A stretch of DNA of 8,154 bases from Hyphomicrobiales bacterium (GTDB lineage Bacteria; Pseudomonadota; Alphaproteobacteria; Rhizobiales; Devosiaceae), in assembly GCA_026989045.1 (NCBI GenBank), contig JALSJY010000243.1, forward strand, positions 1 to 8,154. The letters are read 5' to 3'. Of the stretch, positions 1-5,551 are shown in pieces (the stretch's first letter is position 1; every line of letters begins with the position of its first letter). The notes under the pieces are model-generated. The model ran no database searches. It saw nothing but the letters and a program-made list of their open reading frames with translations, and was not told where the DNA came from. The position numbers and the translations under genes were made by a program.

Positions 1-60
1 CTTTGCGCCAGTTCCTACTCAGTAAAGCCGATGAAGCATGCAACTTATAAGTTTGCTGTT

Positions 61-98
61 CTGGATTGCCACGCTCACTATGTTTGCTAGCAAAGACG
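61..98. repeat. Dispersed palindromic repeat, copy 1
   Basis: This 38-base element shares both ends with a second element at 4673-4709. Both begin CTGGATTGCyACG (61-73 here) and end TAGCAAwGACG (88-98 here), with a central segment of 13-14 bases that differs. In this copy TTGC (66-69) can pair with GCAA (90-93), and the right half contains the perfect 12-base palindrome TTTGCTAGCAAA (83-94). From memory, similar intergenic repeats beginning with GGATTGC and ending GCAATGACG occur in many alphaproteobacterial genomes. It most likely marks an intergenic spacer downstream of a gene lying to the left of the window. No mobility function can be claimed. Confidence 0.55.
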
Positions 99-107
99 TT
101 GGTGGAA

Positions 108-147
108 TGATTTCTAGCATGAAAATTTATATTTTGCCTAGAAATCA
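108..147. repeat. Perfect 10-bp inverted repeat, possible hairpin
   Basis: TGATTTCTAG (108-117) is matched exactly by CTAGAAATCA (138-147). Inside the 20-base loop AAAAT (122-126) can pair with ATTTT (131-135), so the transcript could extend into a second short stem. A run of six T follows at 161-166, but about 13 bases beyond the stem, so this is not a textbook intrinsic terminator. It lies between the repeat copy at 61-98 and the wall hydrolase gene at 290. It could end transcription from a gene left of the window, or act as a protein-binding palindrome. Confidence 0.55.
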
Positions 148-209
148 CCTAATTTTCAGCTTTTTTGTGTCACATTGATTTTGTTTACCTCATGTCAACG
201 TTAATTTTT

Positions 210-215
210 TATAAT
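210..215 (+). promoter_or_regulatory. Possible -10 box for the SleB-like gene
   Basis: TATAAT occurs at 210-215, 75 bases before the ATG at 290. No good -35 box lies at the usual spacing. A competing arrangement is TTGGCA (224-229), 17 bases, then TTTATT (247-252). In AT-rich DNA such matches arise easily, so this is only a candidate. Confidence 0.25.
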
Positions 216-289
216 GCATTAAGTTGGCAGTTTATCTTTTTTAAAATTTATTGCCAAATGCGTGTTATATTTAGTTGTGAGTAAAATAT

Positions 290-1315
290 ATGGCCCAGAA
301 GAATTTGGGGCTTAGAGCAAGAAAAGCTCAAAGCACTTTATCATTTATTCAGATGTCGCTTGCGGGATTTGTTGTTATTTCCTCTTTTTTTGGAGCAGTC
401 ATTGCTACGAAAAACCCTGAGGGGAGTGGCGGCATTAGCATTGATAATCAATTATATTCTGGCTCGCTTATTTCATCTGTAAGCGATGAGATTATCACCG
501 GCTCGATTAGTAACAGTTTTTCTAAGAATTTTTATGGGCCAAATAGAGCTGAAAAAACTTCTCGAATTCGTCCTGAGACTGATATTGTTGAATTTGCTTC
601 AGCTTTTCAAGTAGCTCGGACAAGGATTGCAAGTTTACGTAAGAAAGATGAACCTGCTCAGCAATTACCAAGCCGTATTGCACAAAGTTTTAATGCAAAA
701 AAACAACAACAGATTACACGAGTTGAAGTTGCAACCATTGATGCAAATCTTATGTCAGCTGCACTTGATGCAATTTCAAAAATTGATAATAGCGCTAGTG
801 ATAAAAACCTTCCAAACCCGCTTATTGCTTCAAAAACCCTTGCTTATGCGCGTGCAAATACGCCAGCAACAGTGTTTAAGTCTCCATCATCCATGAAGGT
901 TTCTAAAAAACAATTGAAATGTTTATCAACGGCGATTTATTTTGAAGCGCGAGGTGAGCCTTATCGTGGGCAGGTGGCTGTGGCGCAAGTCATACTTAAT
1001 CGTGTTAAGCATAAGCTTTATCCGAATTCAATTTGTGGTGTGGTTTATCAAAATCAGCAAAAGCGCAATGCTTGTCAATTCTCGTTTGCTTGTGATGGTA
1101 TAAGAGACAGGGTAACAGAGAAAAAGGCTTGGGCTGAGGCAGAGGAAATATCTAGAAAAGTAACAAATGGCTTAATTTATTTAACCGAGGTGTCTAATGC
1201 GACGCATTATCATGCTAATTATGTTAATCCAAAATGGGCTAGAAAAATGCAACGCTTAACGGTGATTGGGTTGCATAAATTTTACCGCTTTAAAAAAGGA
1301 TGGTCTTGGTCTTAA
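290..1315 (+). CDS. Membrane-anchored SleB-type cell wall hydrolase
   Basis: This 341-residue protein carries a C-terminal SleB/Hydrolase_2 domain at about residues 208-333. The family comprises lytic enzymes cutting the peptidoglycan glycan chain, named after the spore-cortex enzyme SleB. The likely catalytic glutamate is E219 in YFEARGE (217-223). Other family blocks are the AQVILNRV helix (232-239), CQFSFACDG (262-270) and THYHANYVNPKW (305-316). A hydrophobic stretch at about 18-39 after a basic N-terminus is probably an uncleaved membrane anchor, placing the enzyme in the periplasm. Residues 40-207 are polar, low in recognisable domains, and probably a linker. The ATG has a weak GTGAG Shine-Dalgarno 8 bases upstream. 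Alphaproteobacteria of this type do not sporulate, so a role in vegetative wall turnover or division is more likely (inference). The gene converges on the one at 1334-1663 with only 18 bases between the stops. Confidence 0.88.
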   Translation: MAQKNLGLRARKAQSTLSFIQMSLAGFVVISSFFGAVIATKNPEGSGGISIDNQLYSGSLISSVSDEIITGSISNSFSKNFYGPNRAEKTSRIRPETDIVEFASAFQVARTRIASLRKKDEPAQQLPSRIAQSFNAKKQQQITRVEVATIDANLMSAALDAISKIDNSASDKNLPNPLIASKTLAYARANTPATVFKSPSSMKVSKKQLKCLSTAIYFEARGEPYRGQVAVAQVILNRVKHKLYPNSICGVVYQNQQKRNACQFSFACDGIRDRVTEKKAWAEAEEISRKVTNGLIYLTEVSNATHYHANYVNPKWARKMQRLTVIGLHKFYRFKKGWSWS

Positions 1316-1333
1316 GGAGAGGATTGGGCTAAT

Positions 1334-1663
1334 TTATTCAAGTGTTACAATCGAGTTGCCTTGTTGTATTGTGGTTGAAGTCCAGCCATTATTTATTATC
1401 CAAATAGTTTGAGTAGCAGGAATTTTTGGCAGTTTAATTATTTTTGGCTGAAGTGTTTCATATTTAAGTATTTCTTTCTTTGGAATATTTGTGTTAATTT
1501 TTGAAAAAAATTGAGTCCCACCAATATTAAATAACTGCGTTAGTTTTGAAGTGTTTATAAAATTATAGGGCTTTGTAATATTATAAGTTGAGATGTTGGC
1601 AAAGCTTGCAGAGGCAAGTGGTGCAAAAAAAATAAAAACAATGTAAAAATAGAATTTTTTCAA
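1334..1663 (-). CDS. Small exported protein of unknown function, TTG start
   Basis: I do not recognise this protein. From the TTG at 1661-1663 it has 109 residues. A Lys-Lys N-terminus, a hydrophobic core of about 12 residues and a small-residue region (APLASASFA) form a typical Sec signal peptide, so the mature protein, about 87 residues, should be periplasmic or outer-membrane associated. The mature part is rich in Asn, Ile, Thr and Lys, has no cysteine and no recognisable motif, and ends with a beta-like segment (TIWIINNGWTSTTIQQG). I chose the TTG at 1661-1663 because an AAGGA Shine-Dalgarno (1671-1675) sits 7 bases before it. A TTG five codons further upstream (1676-1678) is in frame but has no good ribosome site. 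An out-of-frame ATG (1666-1668) reads only ATG-GAT-TGA. The lack of an in-frame ATG and the AT-rich composition leave open a poorly expressed or decaying gene. Confidence 0.55.
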   Translation of the reverse strand: MKKFYFYIVFIFFAPLASASFANISTYNITKPYNFINTSKLTQLFNIGGTQFFSKINTNIPKKEILKYETLQPKIIKLPKIPATQTIWIINNGWTSTTIQQGNSIVTLE

Positions 1664-1670
1664 TCCATTA

Positions 1671-1675
1671 TCCTT
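1671..1675 (-). promoter_or_regulatory. Shine-Dalgarno site deciding a TTG start
   Basis: Read on the minus strand this is AAGGA. It is 7 bases from the TTG at 1661-1663, an ideal distance, but only 2 bases from an out-of-frame ATG that meets a stop after one further codon. This favours the TTG as the real start of the small exported gene. Confidence 0.5.
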
Positions 1676-1692
1676 CAAGTATCAACTCGTAG

Positions 1693-1717
1693 GCAAATAT
1701 ATTACCCAATATATTGC
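1693..1717. promoter_or_regulatory. Operator-like palindrome upstream of the small exported gene
   Basis: GCAAATATATT (1693-1703), spacer ACCC (1704-1707), and AATATATTGC (1708-1717) form a near-perfect inverted repeat of 10-base arms with one extra A in the left arm. The 8-base core AATATATT is itself a palindrome and so is present twice in direct orientation too. The centre is about 40 bases before the TTG at 1661-1663, where a -10 region or repressor site would be expected. It could equally form an AU-rich 5' leader hairpin. It may also be chance in an AT-rich spacer. Confidence 0.35.
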
Positions 1718-1767
1718 TAAGTAAATTTGTTATAAAATTATCAACTAAATTTTGGTGCTAAAGCAAA

Positions 1768-1795
1768 GCGCAATTATAATTTATGTTTAATGCGC
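1768..1795 (-). terminator. Weak candidate terminator after the HD hydrolase gene
   Basis: On the minus strand, GCGCA and TGCGC flank an 18-base AT-rich loop just after the stop of the HD hydrolase gene (1802-1804), followed by TTTGCTTT. A longer imperfect pairing of TTGGCGC (1792-1798) with GCACCAA (1752-1758) is an alternative fold. The stem is only 5 pairs, so this is tentative. Confidence 0.22.
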
Positions 1796-1801
1796 CAAGA
1801 G

Positions 1802-2416
1802 CTAGGATTGAATGCTCATATTTAATTTTTCAAAAGCAGTGATAAAGCGTTTTTGTGCTTCTTGAGTTGGCCAAGGCTGAATTAGATTTTTAAAATTCTC
1901 AATGTCAAAACTTGGAATTAGCGGTTTGCCAAATAATTTACCAGCTTCATCTTTGTCAAATCCTGCTAGATGAGTTGCCTCAAAAAATGCAGCCTGATTA
2001 TCAGCGCTTTTTATAGCTTTTTTTAATTTTTGGCTTGGGGAAGGAGCAAGGGAAAATCGCAAGTGAATTGCGCTTAAAAGTGAGTTTTCTAAACTTTTAT
2101 AATTTCCCCCCATTGCTACTTTAAAGGGAGAAATAATATCGCCCATTACATATTCAGAGGCATCATGTAAAAGTGCGTAAAGCATTGAAATATCATCAGC
2201 ATTTTGGTTTTGGCTCTTAAATAATTCTAAAACCAGAACTGAATGTTGCGCTACAGAAAAGCTATAATCCCCATTGGTCTGTCCATTCCATCTGGCAACT
2301 CTTGCAAGGCCATGTGCAATGTCAATCAACTCAACATCAAATGGTGATGGGTCGAGTAAATCAAGGCGGCGGCCTGAAAGCATGCGTTGCCAAGCACGAG
2401 TTTTTTTAATAGCCAT
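1802..2416 (-). CDS. HD-domain phosphohydrolase, YfbR-like
   Basis: This 204-residue protein belongs to the HD superfamily of metal-dependent phosphohydrolases. The ligand set H...HD...D is visible: H58 in AQHSVLV, H84-D85 in ALLHDASEYVMGD, and D139 in KSADNQA. E88, three residues after the HD pair, and R42 upstream of the first His fit the arrangement of the YfbR group, whose E. coli member is a 5'-nucleotidase acting on deoxynucleoside monophosphates. Cytoplasmic nucleotide salvage or pool cleaning is therefore a fair guess, but the substrate cannot be read from the sequence. There is no signal peptide. The ATG lies 6 bases after the ygfZ-like stop with only a weak ribosome site, so the two genes are probably co-transcribed and translationally coupled. 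HD hydrolase family is sure; the exact activity is not. Confidence 0.85.
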   Translation of the reverse strand: MAIKKTRAWQRMLSGRRLDLLDPSPFDVELIDIAHGLARVARWNGQTNGDYSFSVAQHSVLVLELFKSQNQNADDISMLYALLHDASEYVMGDIISPFKVAMGGNYKSLENSLLSAIHLRFSLAPSPSQKLKKAIKSADNQAAFFEATHLAGFDKDEAGKLFGKPLIPSFDIENFKNLIQPWPTQEAQKRFITAFEKLNMSIQS

Positions 2417-2422
2417 TTATTT

Positions 2423-3244
2423 TCACTTAATATTTGATTCTTTTGCTAAATGATAATATGCCCAATCGGGTAGAGCAAGCTGAACTGGTTTATCATTGAT
2501 TTTGACTGTATCAATATTGTTGATTTTATCAATTCTTACAAAGCCGATTGCCTGATTGTTAGCAACCTGTCCTATAATTCCAACCTGTTTGTTATCAATT
2601 TCTATTTTTGTGCCTTTTTGCGCCTCTATATTTGAAACAAGCATAGGTCTGCGTCGTATTTCTGCTTTATGTTGCATGCGTGAGACTATTTCTTGACCGA
2701 TATAACAGCCTTTTGAAAAGTCCACTGCCTTTAATATATCCATGCCAATATCGTGCGGGAAATATTTATCTGGCTCAAAATCTTCACCAAGCTCACTAAC
2801 TCCTGCTTTTATACGAAGAGTGGTGAAAATATCATCATTTAGCCAGTTGTTTGTTTTTTCTTTTGTCGCAATGATTTGAAAGCCTAGGTTTTTATGTCTT
2901 GGGTCTTTGAATGAAATATCAAGGTTTGGGTTTTTGCTGCAAAAGCCAATTTTGTGGCTTTCGCTTAGATCGGTTATTTCAACCTCAGAGCGCATTTTAT
3001 AAAGTGACATACGCTTTAAGAAGGCATTTTTTATTGAAATATGCACATCAAGCCAAAAAGCCTTATCAAAATAAATCGCTAAGCCCTCTGCCTGAATTTT
3101 TCCTTGTGGGGAGAGTAATGCCCACCAAAGGGGAGTTTTTTCACCTTTAATAAAATCTGCACTAAGGGTTGAGTTTAATAATTTACTGGCATCAGCGCCA
3201 GAAATGCGAATTGGGACACGATTTTGTCGAAAATACAGTGACAT
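2423..3244 (-). CDS. ygfZ: YgfZ/GcvT-like folate-binding protein
   Basis: This 273-residue protein matches the YgfZ (IBA57-like) family, related to the GcvT aminomethyltransferase but acting as a folate-dependent helper in making or repairing iron-sulfur clusters. The family signature K-G-C-Y-I-G-Q-E is at residues 178-185, with the conserved cysteine C180, followed by a basic stretch (190-199) as usual. The N-terminal two thirds form the folate-binding GcvT-like fold and residues from about 200 the small C-terminal beta domain. The length is a little short of the E. coli protein, as in other alphaproteobacteria. Start choice is well supported: AGGAG (3252-3256 on the minus strand) is 7 bases from the ATG. 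It leads a two-gene unit with the HD hydrolase and is divergent from dihydroorotase across 60 bases. The symbol follows the E. coli homologue. Confidence 0.85.
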   Translation of the reverse strand: MSLYFRQNRVPIRISGADASKLLNSTLSADFIKGEKTPLWWALLSPQGKIQAEGLAIYFDKAFWLDVHISIKNAFLKRMSLYKMRSEVEITDLSESHKIGFCSKNPNLDISFKDPRHKNLGFQIIATKEKTNNWLNDDIFTTLRIKAGVSELGEDFEPDKYFPHDIGMDILKAVDFSKGCYIGQEIVSRMQHKAEIRRRPMLVSNIEAQKGTKIEIDNKQVGIIGQVANNQAIGFVRIDKINNIDTVKINDKPVQLALPDWAYYHLAKESNIK

Positions 3245-3266
3245 ATATTTGCTCCTAGCTTATGAA

Positions 3267-3272
3267 TATAAT
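3267..3272 (+). promoter_or_regulatory. Candidate -10 box in the ygfZ/pyrC divergent spacer
   Basis: A perfect TATAAT lies in the 60-base spacer (3245-3304) between the divergent ygfZ-like and dihydroorotase genes, 32 bases before the pyrC ATG. No convincing -35 hexamer stands 16-18 bases upstream. The minus-strand promoter of the ygfZ-like gene must overlap the same bases, so the two promoters may interfere. No palindrome suggesting an operator is visible here. Confidence 0.35.
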
Positions 3273-3304
3273 TATTCAATCAGCTTTAAGTTTAAGGAAA
3301 TAGA

Positions 3305-4618
3305 ATGGCTCATTATGATGTAATTTTCAAGAATGGCATATTAGTAAATCATGATGGCGTGAATAATAATGATATTGGGGTGATTGGTGAGAAAATTGCA
3401 AACATCGGATTGAGTGAAAATGACACTGCTAATGAGGTGATTGACTGCACGGGTTTGCATATTCTACCTGGTGTTATTGATAGCCAAGTGCATTTTCGTG
3501 AACCCGGCTTAGAGCAGAAAGAAGATTTGCTAACGGGGTCATTATCGGCGGTGATGGGCGGGGTGACGGCAGTTTTTGAAATGCCTAATACTAACCCCTT
3601 AACTACCACAAAAGAGACATTTGAAGATAAAATAGCGCGTGCGACAAATCGTATGCATTGTGACTTTGCTTTTTTTGTTGGTGGAACGCATGAGAATGTC
3701 GATCAATTGGCTGAGCTTGAAAGATTGCCTGGTTGTGCTGGAGTTAAAGTATTTATGGGGTCATCTACAGGTGCATTATTGGTTGCTGATGATGCTGGGG
3801 TTGGTAAAATTTTAAGCAAAATTTCTCGCCGTGCTTCTTTTCATTCAGAAGATGAATATCGGCTTGAGAGCAGAAAACATTTAAGGGTTGATAATGATCC
3901 ATCTTCTCACCCTGTTTGGCGTGATGTAGAGGCGGCGCTTATTTGCACAAAAAGGCTGGTTGAGTTGGCAACAAAGGCCAATAAGAAGATACATGTTTTG
4001 CATATTTCCACTAAAGAAGAGATGGAGTTTTTAGCTAAGCATAAAGATGTCGCAACAGTTGAAGTTACTCCACATCATTTGACGCTTGATGAAACTGCTT
4101 ATCAAAAGCTTGGCACTTTGGTGCAGATGAACCCGCCTGTGCGTGATAAAGATCACCGCGCTGGAATTTGGGCGGGAGTGGAAAATGGCGTTGTTGATGT
4201 GCTTGGATCAGATCATGCCCCCCATACGCTTGAGGAAAAAGCAAAGCCATATCCTAACTCACCCTCTGGTATGACTGGGGTGCAGACCCTTGTGCCGATT
4301 ATGTTAAATCATGTTAATCAGGGTAAAATCAGCATTGAGCGGTTTGTTGATTTGACTTCACATGGCCCAAATAGATTATTTGGTATTGTGAATAAAGGGC
4401 GTTTGGCCACTGGTTATGATGCTGATTTAACGATTGTTGATCTTAAGCGAGAAGAGACAATTAGCAATGCACAAGTCAAGTCGCGTGCTGGCTGGACACC
4501 CTATGATGGTGTGAAAGTGACAGGCTGGCCTGTCGGCACTATTATTCGTGGTAAAAAGGTGATGTGGGAGGGTGAGTTAATCACTGCCTCAAATGGTCAA
4601 GCGGTTAGGTTTATTTAA
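3305..4618 (+). CDS. pyrC: Dihydroorotase (class I type)
   Basis: This 437-residue amidohydrolase should catalyse the reversible cyclisation of N-carbamoyl-L-aspartate to dihydroorotate, the third step of pyrimidine synthesis, in the cytoplasm. The motif DSQVHFREPG (59-68) holds H63 and the substrate-binding R65. N95 in MPNTNP is the other usual substrate contact. K148 in VKVFMGSSTG fits a carboxylated bridging lysine, H180 and H233 fit the remaining metal ligands, and D303 in GSDHAPH fits the catalytic aspartate. The first His of the family's H-x-H is Gln (Q61). I recall this as typical of an alphaproteobacterial dihydroorotase clade. The lysine resembles allantoinases, but R65 favours dihydroorotate as substrate. 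The ATG has AAGGA (3294-3298) 6 bases upstream. The gene stands alone on its strand, away from pyrB, and is followed by a hairpin repeat. Full length, no damage seen. Confidence 0.88.
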   Translation: MAHYDVIFKNGILVNHDGVNNNDIGVIGEKIANIGLSENDTANEVIDCTGLHILPGVIDSQVHFREPGLEQKEDLLTGSLSAVMGGVTAVFEMPNTNPLTTTKETFEDKIARATNRMHCDFAFFVGGTHENVDQLAELERLPGCAGVKVFMGSSTGALLVADDAGVGKILSKISRRASFHSEDEYRLESRKHLRVDNDPSSHPVWRDVEAALICTKRLVELATKANKKIHVLHISTKEEMEFLAKHKDVATVEVTPHHLTLDETAYQKLGTLVQMNPPVRDKDHRAGIWAGVENGVVDVLGSDHAPHTLEEKAKPYPNSPSGMTGVQTLVPIMLNHVNQGKISIERFVDLTSHGPNRLFGIVNKGRLATGYDADLTIVDLKREETISNAQVKSRAGWTPYDGVKVTGWPVGTIIRGKKVMWEGELITASNGQAVRFI

Positions 4619-4672
4619 GCTTGTTATTGTTTTGTGAGGCGAAGTGTAGTTTTGAGGCAACCTTAGGTATAT

Positions 4673-4709
4673 CTGGATTGCTACGAACCTAAAGGTTCTA
4701 GCAATGACG
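4673..4709. repeat. Dispersed palindromic repeat, copy 2, strong hairpin
   Basis: This is the second copy of the element at 61-98: CTGGATTGCTACG (4673-4685) and TAGCAATGACG (4699-4709). Here the whole element is palindromic. ATTGCTA (4677-4683) pairs with TAGCAAT (4699-4705) and GAACCT (4685-4690) with AGGTTC (4693-4698), leaving a 2-base loop and a single bulged C at 4684, for 13 pairs. It lies between the convergent ends of pyrC (4618) and the 86-residue gene (4717). The fold could slow or end transcription from both sides, but neither strand has a following T run, so a REP-like repeat is a better description than intrinsic terminator. Confidence 0.65.
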
Positions 4710-4716
4710 ATAGATG

Positions 4717-4977
4717 TTATTGGATAGAGCGATCTAGTGTGTATTCGCCATGTCTGATGCGCTTTGGCAGGCTTGCTATAAGCTCGGCAGTTGATTCTTC
4801 ACCAAATGTGCGAACAAGGGTTGCCATTGCTGCAAAAATTGCGGCATGAGCAATTGCTTCAGACTCTATTCCGTCCTGCTCTGCGTTATTCCATGCATCG
4901 GCTAGATGCTCTAATGCAAGCTGGCGATCATCTGGTTCAAGTTCTTGTTCAGTTTTTTGGTCGGCGAATAAAAACAT
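4717..4977 (-). CDS. Small acidic helical conserved protein, function unknown
   Basis: I cannot name this 86-residue protein, though it resembles small unnamed proteins found in Hyphomicrobiales. It is acidic and almost entirely predicted-helical: an Asp/Glu-rich N-terminal third (EQELEPDDRQLALEHLADAW), an alanine-rich amphipathic middle (residues about 38-58, IESEAIAHAAIFAAMATLV) and a basic tail (LPKRIRHGEYTLDR). It has no signal peptide, membrane segment or cysteine, so it is probably a cytoplasmic protein with a partner. The ATG has a modest AGAG ribosome site (4985-4988 on the minus strand) 7 bases upstream. It is last in the minus-strand run, 128 bases after the TIGR02301 gene, a gap long enough for its own promoter. 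Confidence 0.7.
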   Translation of the reverse strand: MFLFADQKTEQELEPDDRQLALEHLADAWNNAEQDGIESEAIAHAAIFAAMATLVRTFGEESTAELIASLPKRIRHGEYTLDRSIQ

Positions 4978-5073
4978 ATTTTTTCTCTAGTTATTTATAG
5001 TTTCTTTATTACACGCGAATCAGTGCGCTGTGTTTAATAATTCACTTATAGGTTAATGCAGATATGGGAATAA

Positions 5074-5090
5074 TACTAATGCTATTAGTA
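5074..5090 (-). terminator. Small AT-rich hairpin after the TIGR02301 gene
   Basis: TACTAAT (5074-5080) and ATTAGTA (5084-5090) form a perfect 7-pair stem with a 3-base loop, 15 bases after the stop of the TIGR02301 gene. On the minus strand TTATT follows. A wider pairing of TAGGT (5049-5053) with ACCTA (5096-5100) encloses it. The stem contains only one C/G pair, so termination would be weak; an operator for the next gene is also possible. Confidence 0.3.
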
Positions 5091-5105
5091 GTAATACCTA
5101 GGGAT

Positions 5106-5513
5106 TTATTCTGCAAAGCGTGTGTGGATAGAGCTAGAGCTGGTTTGTGCTTCTTCTAGCAACCTGTTTCTAGCTATAATTGCTGATGGTGTGCAGATAT
5201 TATAGCTTTGTGCATAATCAATGTAACCTTGATTAAAAGCACCTATTAACCTTTGTTTTCTTTCATTGTCTGGCTTATCTAGGTTAATCAGTTCATTTGC
5301 TTCAACTTGCCAGTCAGTTTGATTATAACCACATAATGGTTGCAAGAAATAAAGACTGCCTAATATTCTTACTAATCTTTCCATCTCTTGTTGATAAGGG
5401 GGGTCAACTGCCTTTGCGCTAAGAGAGGATAGCGATAGAAAAACCATAAGAGTGAATGGAGCAAAAATGCTCTTATAAAAAGATTTTTGTTTTATGCTAT
5501 AAATTTTACTCAT
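5106..5513 (-). CDS. Exported TIGR02301 family protein
   Basis: This 135-residue protein fits the TIGR02301 family, small exported proteins of unknown function known mainly from Hyphomicrobiales. Residues 1-35 form a signal peptide: a basic N-region with four lysines, a hydrophobic core (about 15-30) and cleavage expected after AKA at 35. The mature part of about 100 residues shows the family pattern: PPYQQEMERLVRILGSLYFLQPLCG (38-62), a charged middle with KPDNERKQRLIGAFNQGY (80-97), and SYNICTPSA (103-111). C61 and C107 are the only cysteines and probably form a periplasmic disulfide. The protein is likely helical. The ATG has no clear Shine-Dalgarno site. The gene starts 38 bases after the DUF3179 stop, suggesting shared transcription of two exported proteins. 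No function can be assigned. Confidence 0.82.
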   Translation of the reverse strand: MSKIYSIKQKSFYKSIFAPFTLMVFLSLSSLSAKAVDPPYQQEMERLVRILGSLYFLQPLCGYNQTDWQVEANELINLDKPDNERKQRLIGAFNQGYIDYAQSYNICTPSAIIARNRLLEEAQTSSSSIHTRFAE

Positions 5514-5551
5514 AGCTAGTATTTGCCAGACCTTTATAAATGGCGCAAGAA

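Noticed and set aside
1..90. Open frames entering from the left edge, ending at 23-25, 48-50 or 88-90 on the plus strand
   Set aside because: Each gives at most 29 residues with no recognisable motif, and the longest ends inside the dispersed repeat. A C-terminal tail of a gene outside the window is possible but cannot be chosen from this sequence.
627..896. Open frame of 89 codons on the plus strand
   Set aside because: It lies wholly inside the SleB-like gene in another frame, has a Gln/Leu-rich sequence typical of an out-of-frame read of CAA and TTA codons, and no support from motif or ribosome site.
2911..3150. Open frame on the plus strand opposite the ygfZ-like gene
   Set aside because: The minus-strand gene is clearly real by its K-G-C-Y-I-G-Q-E signature; this is its antisense shadow, like similar frames opposite pyrC and the DUF3179 gene.
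5011..5033. GC-richer interrupted palindrome ACAcGCG...CGCtgTGT upstream of the 86-residue gene
   Set aside because: Only two 3-base pairings with mismatched spacing between them; too weak to call an operator or hairpin.
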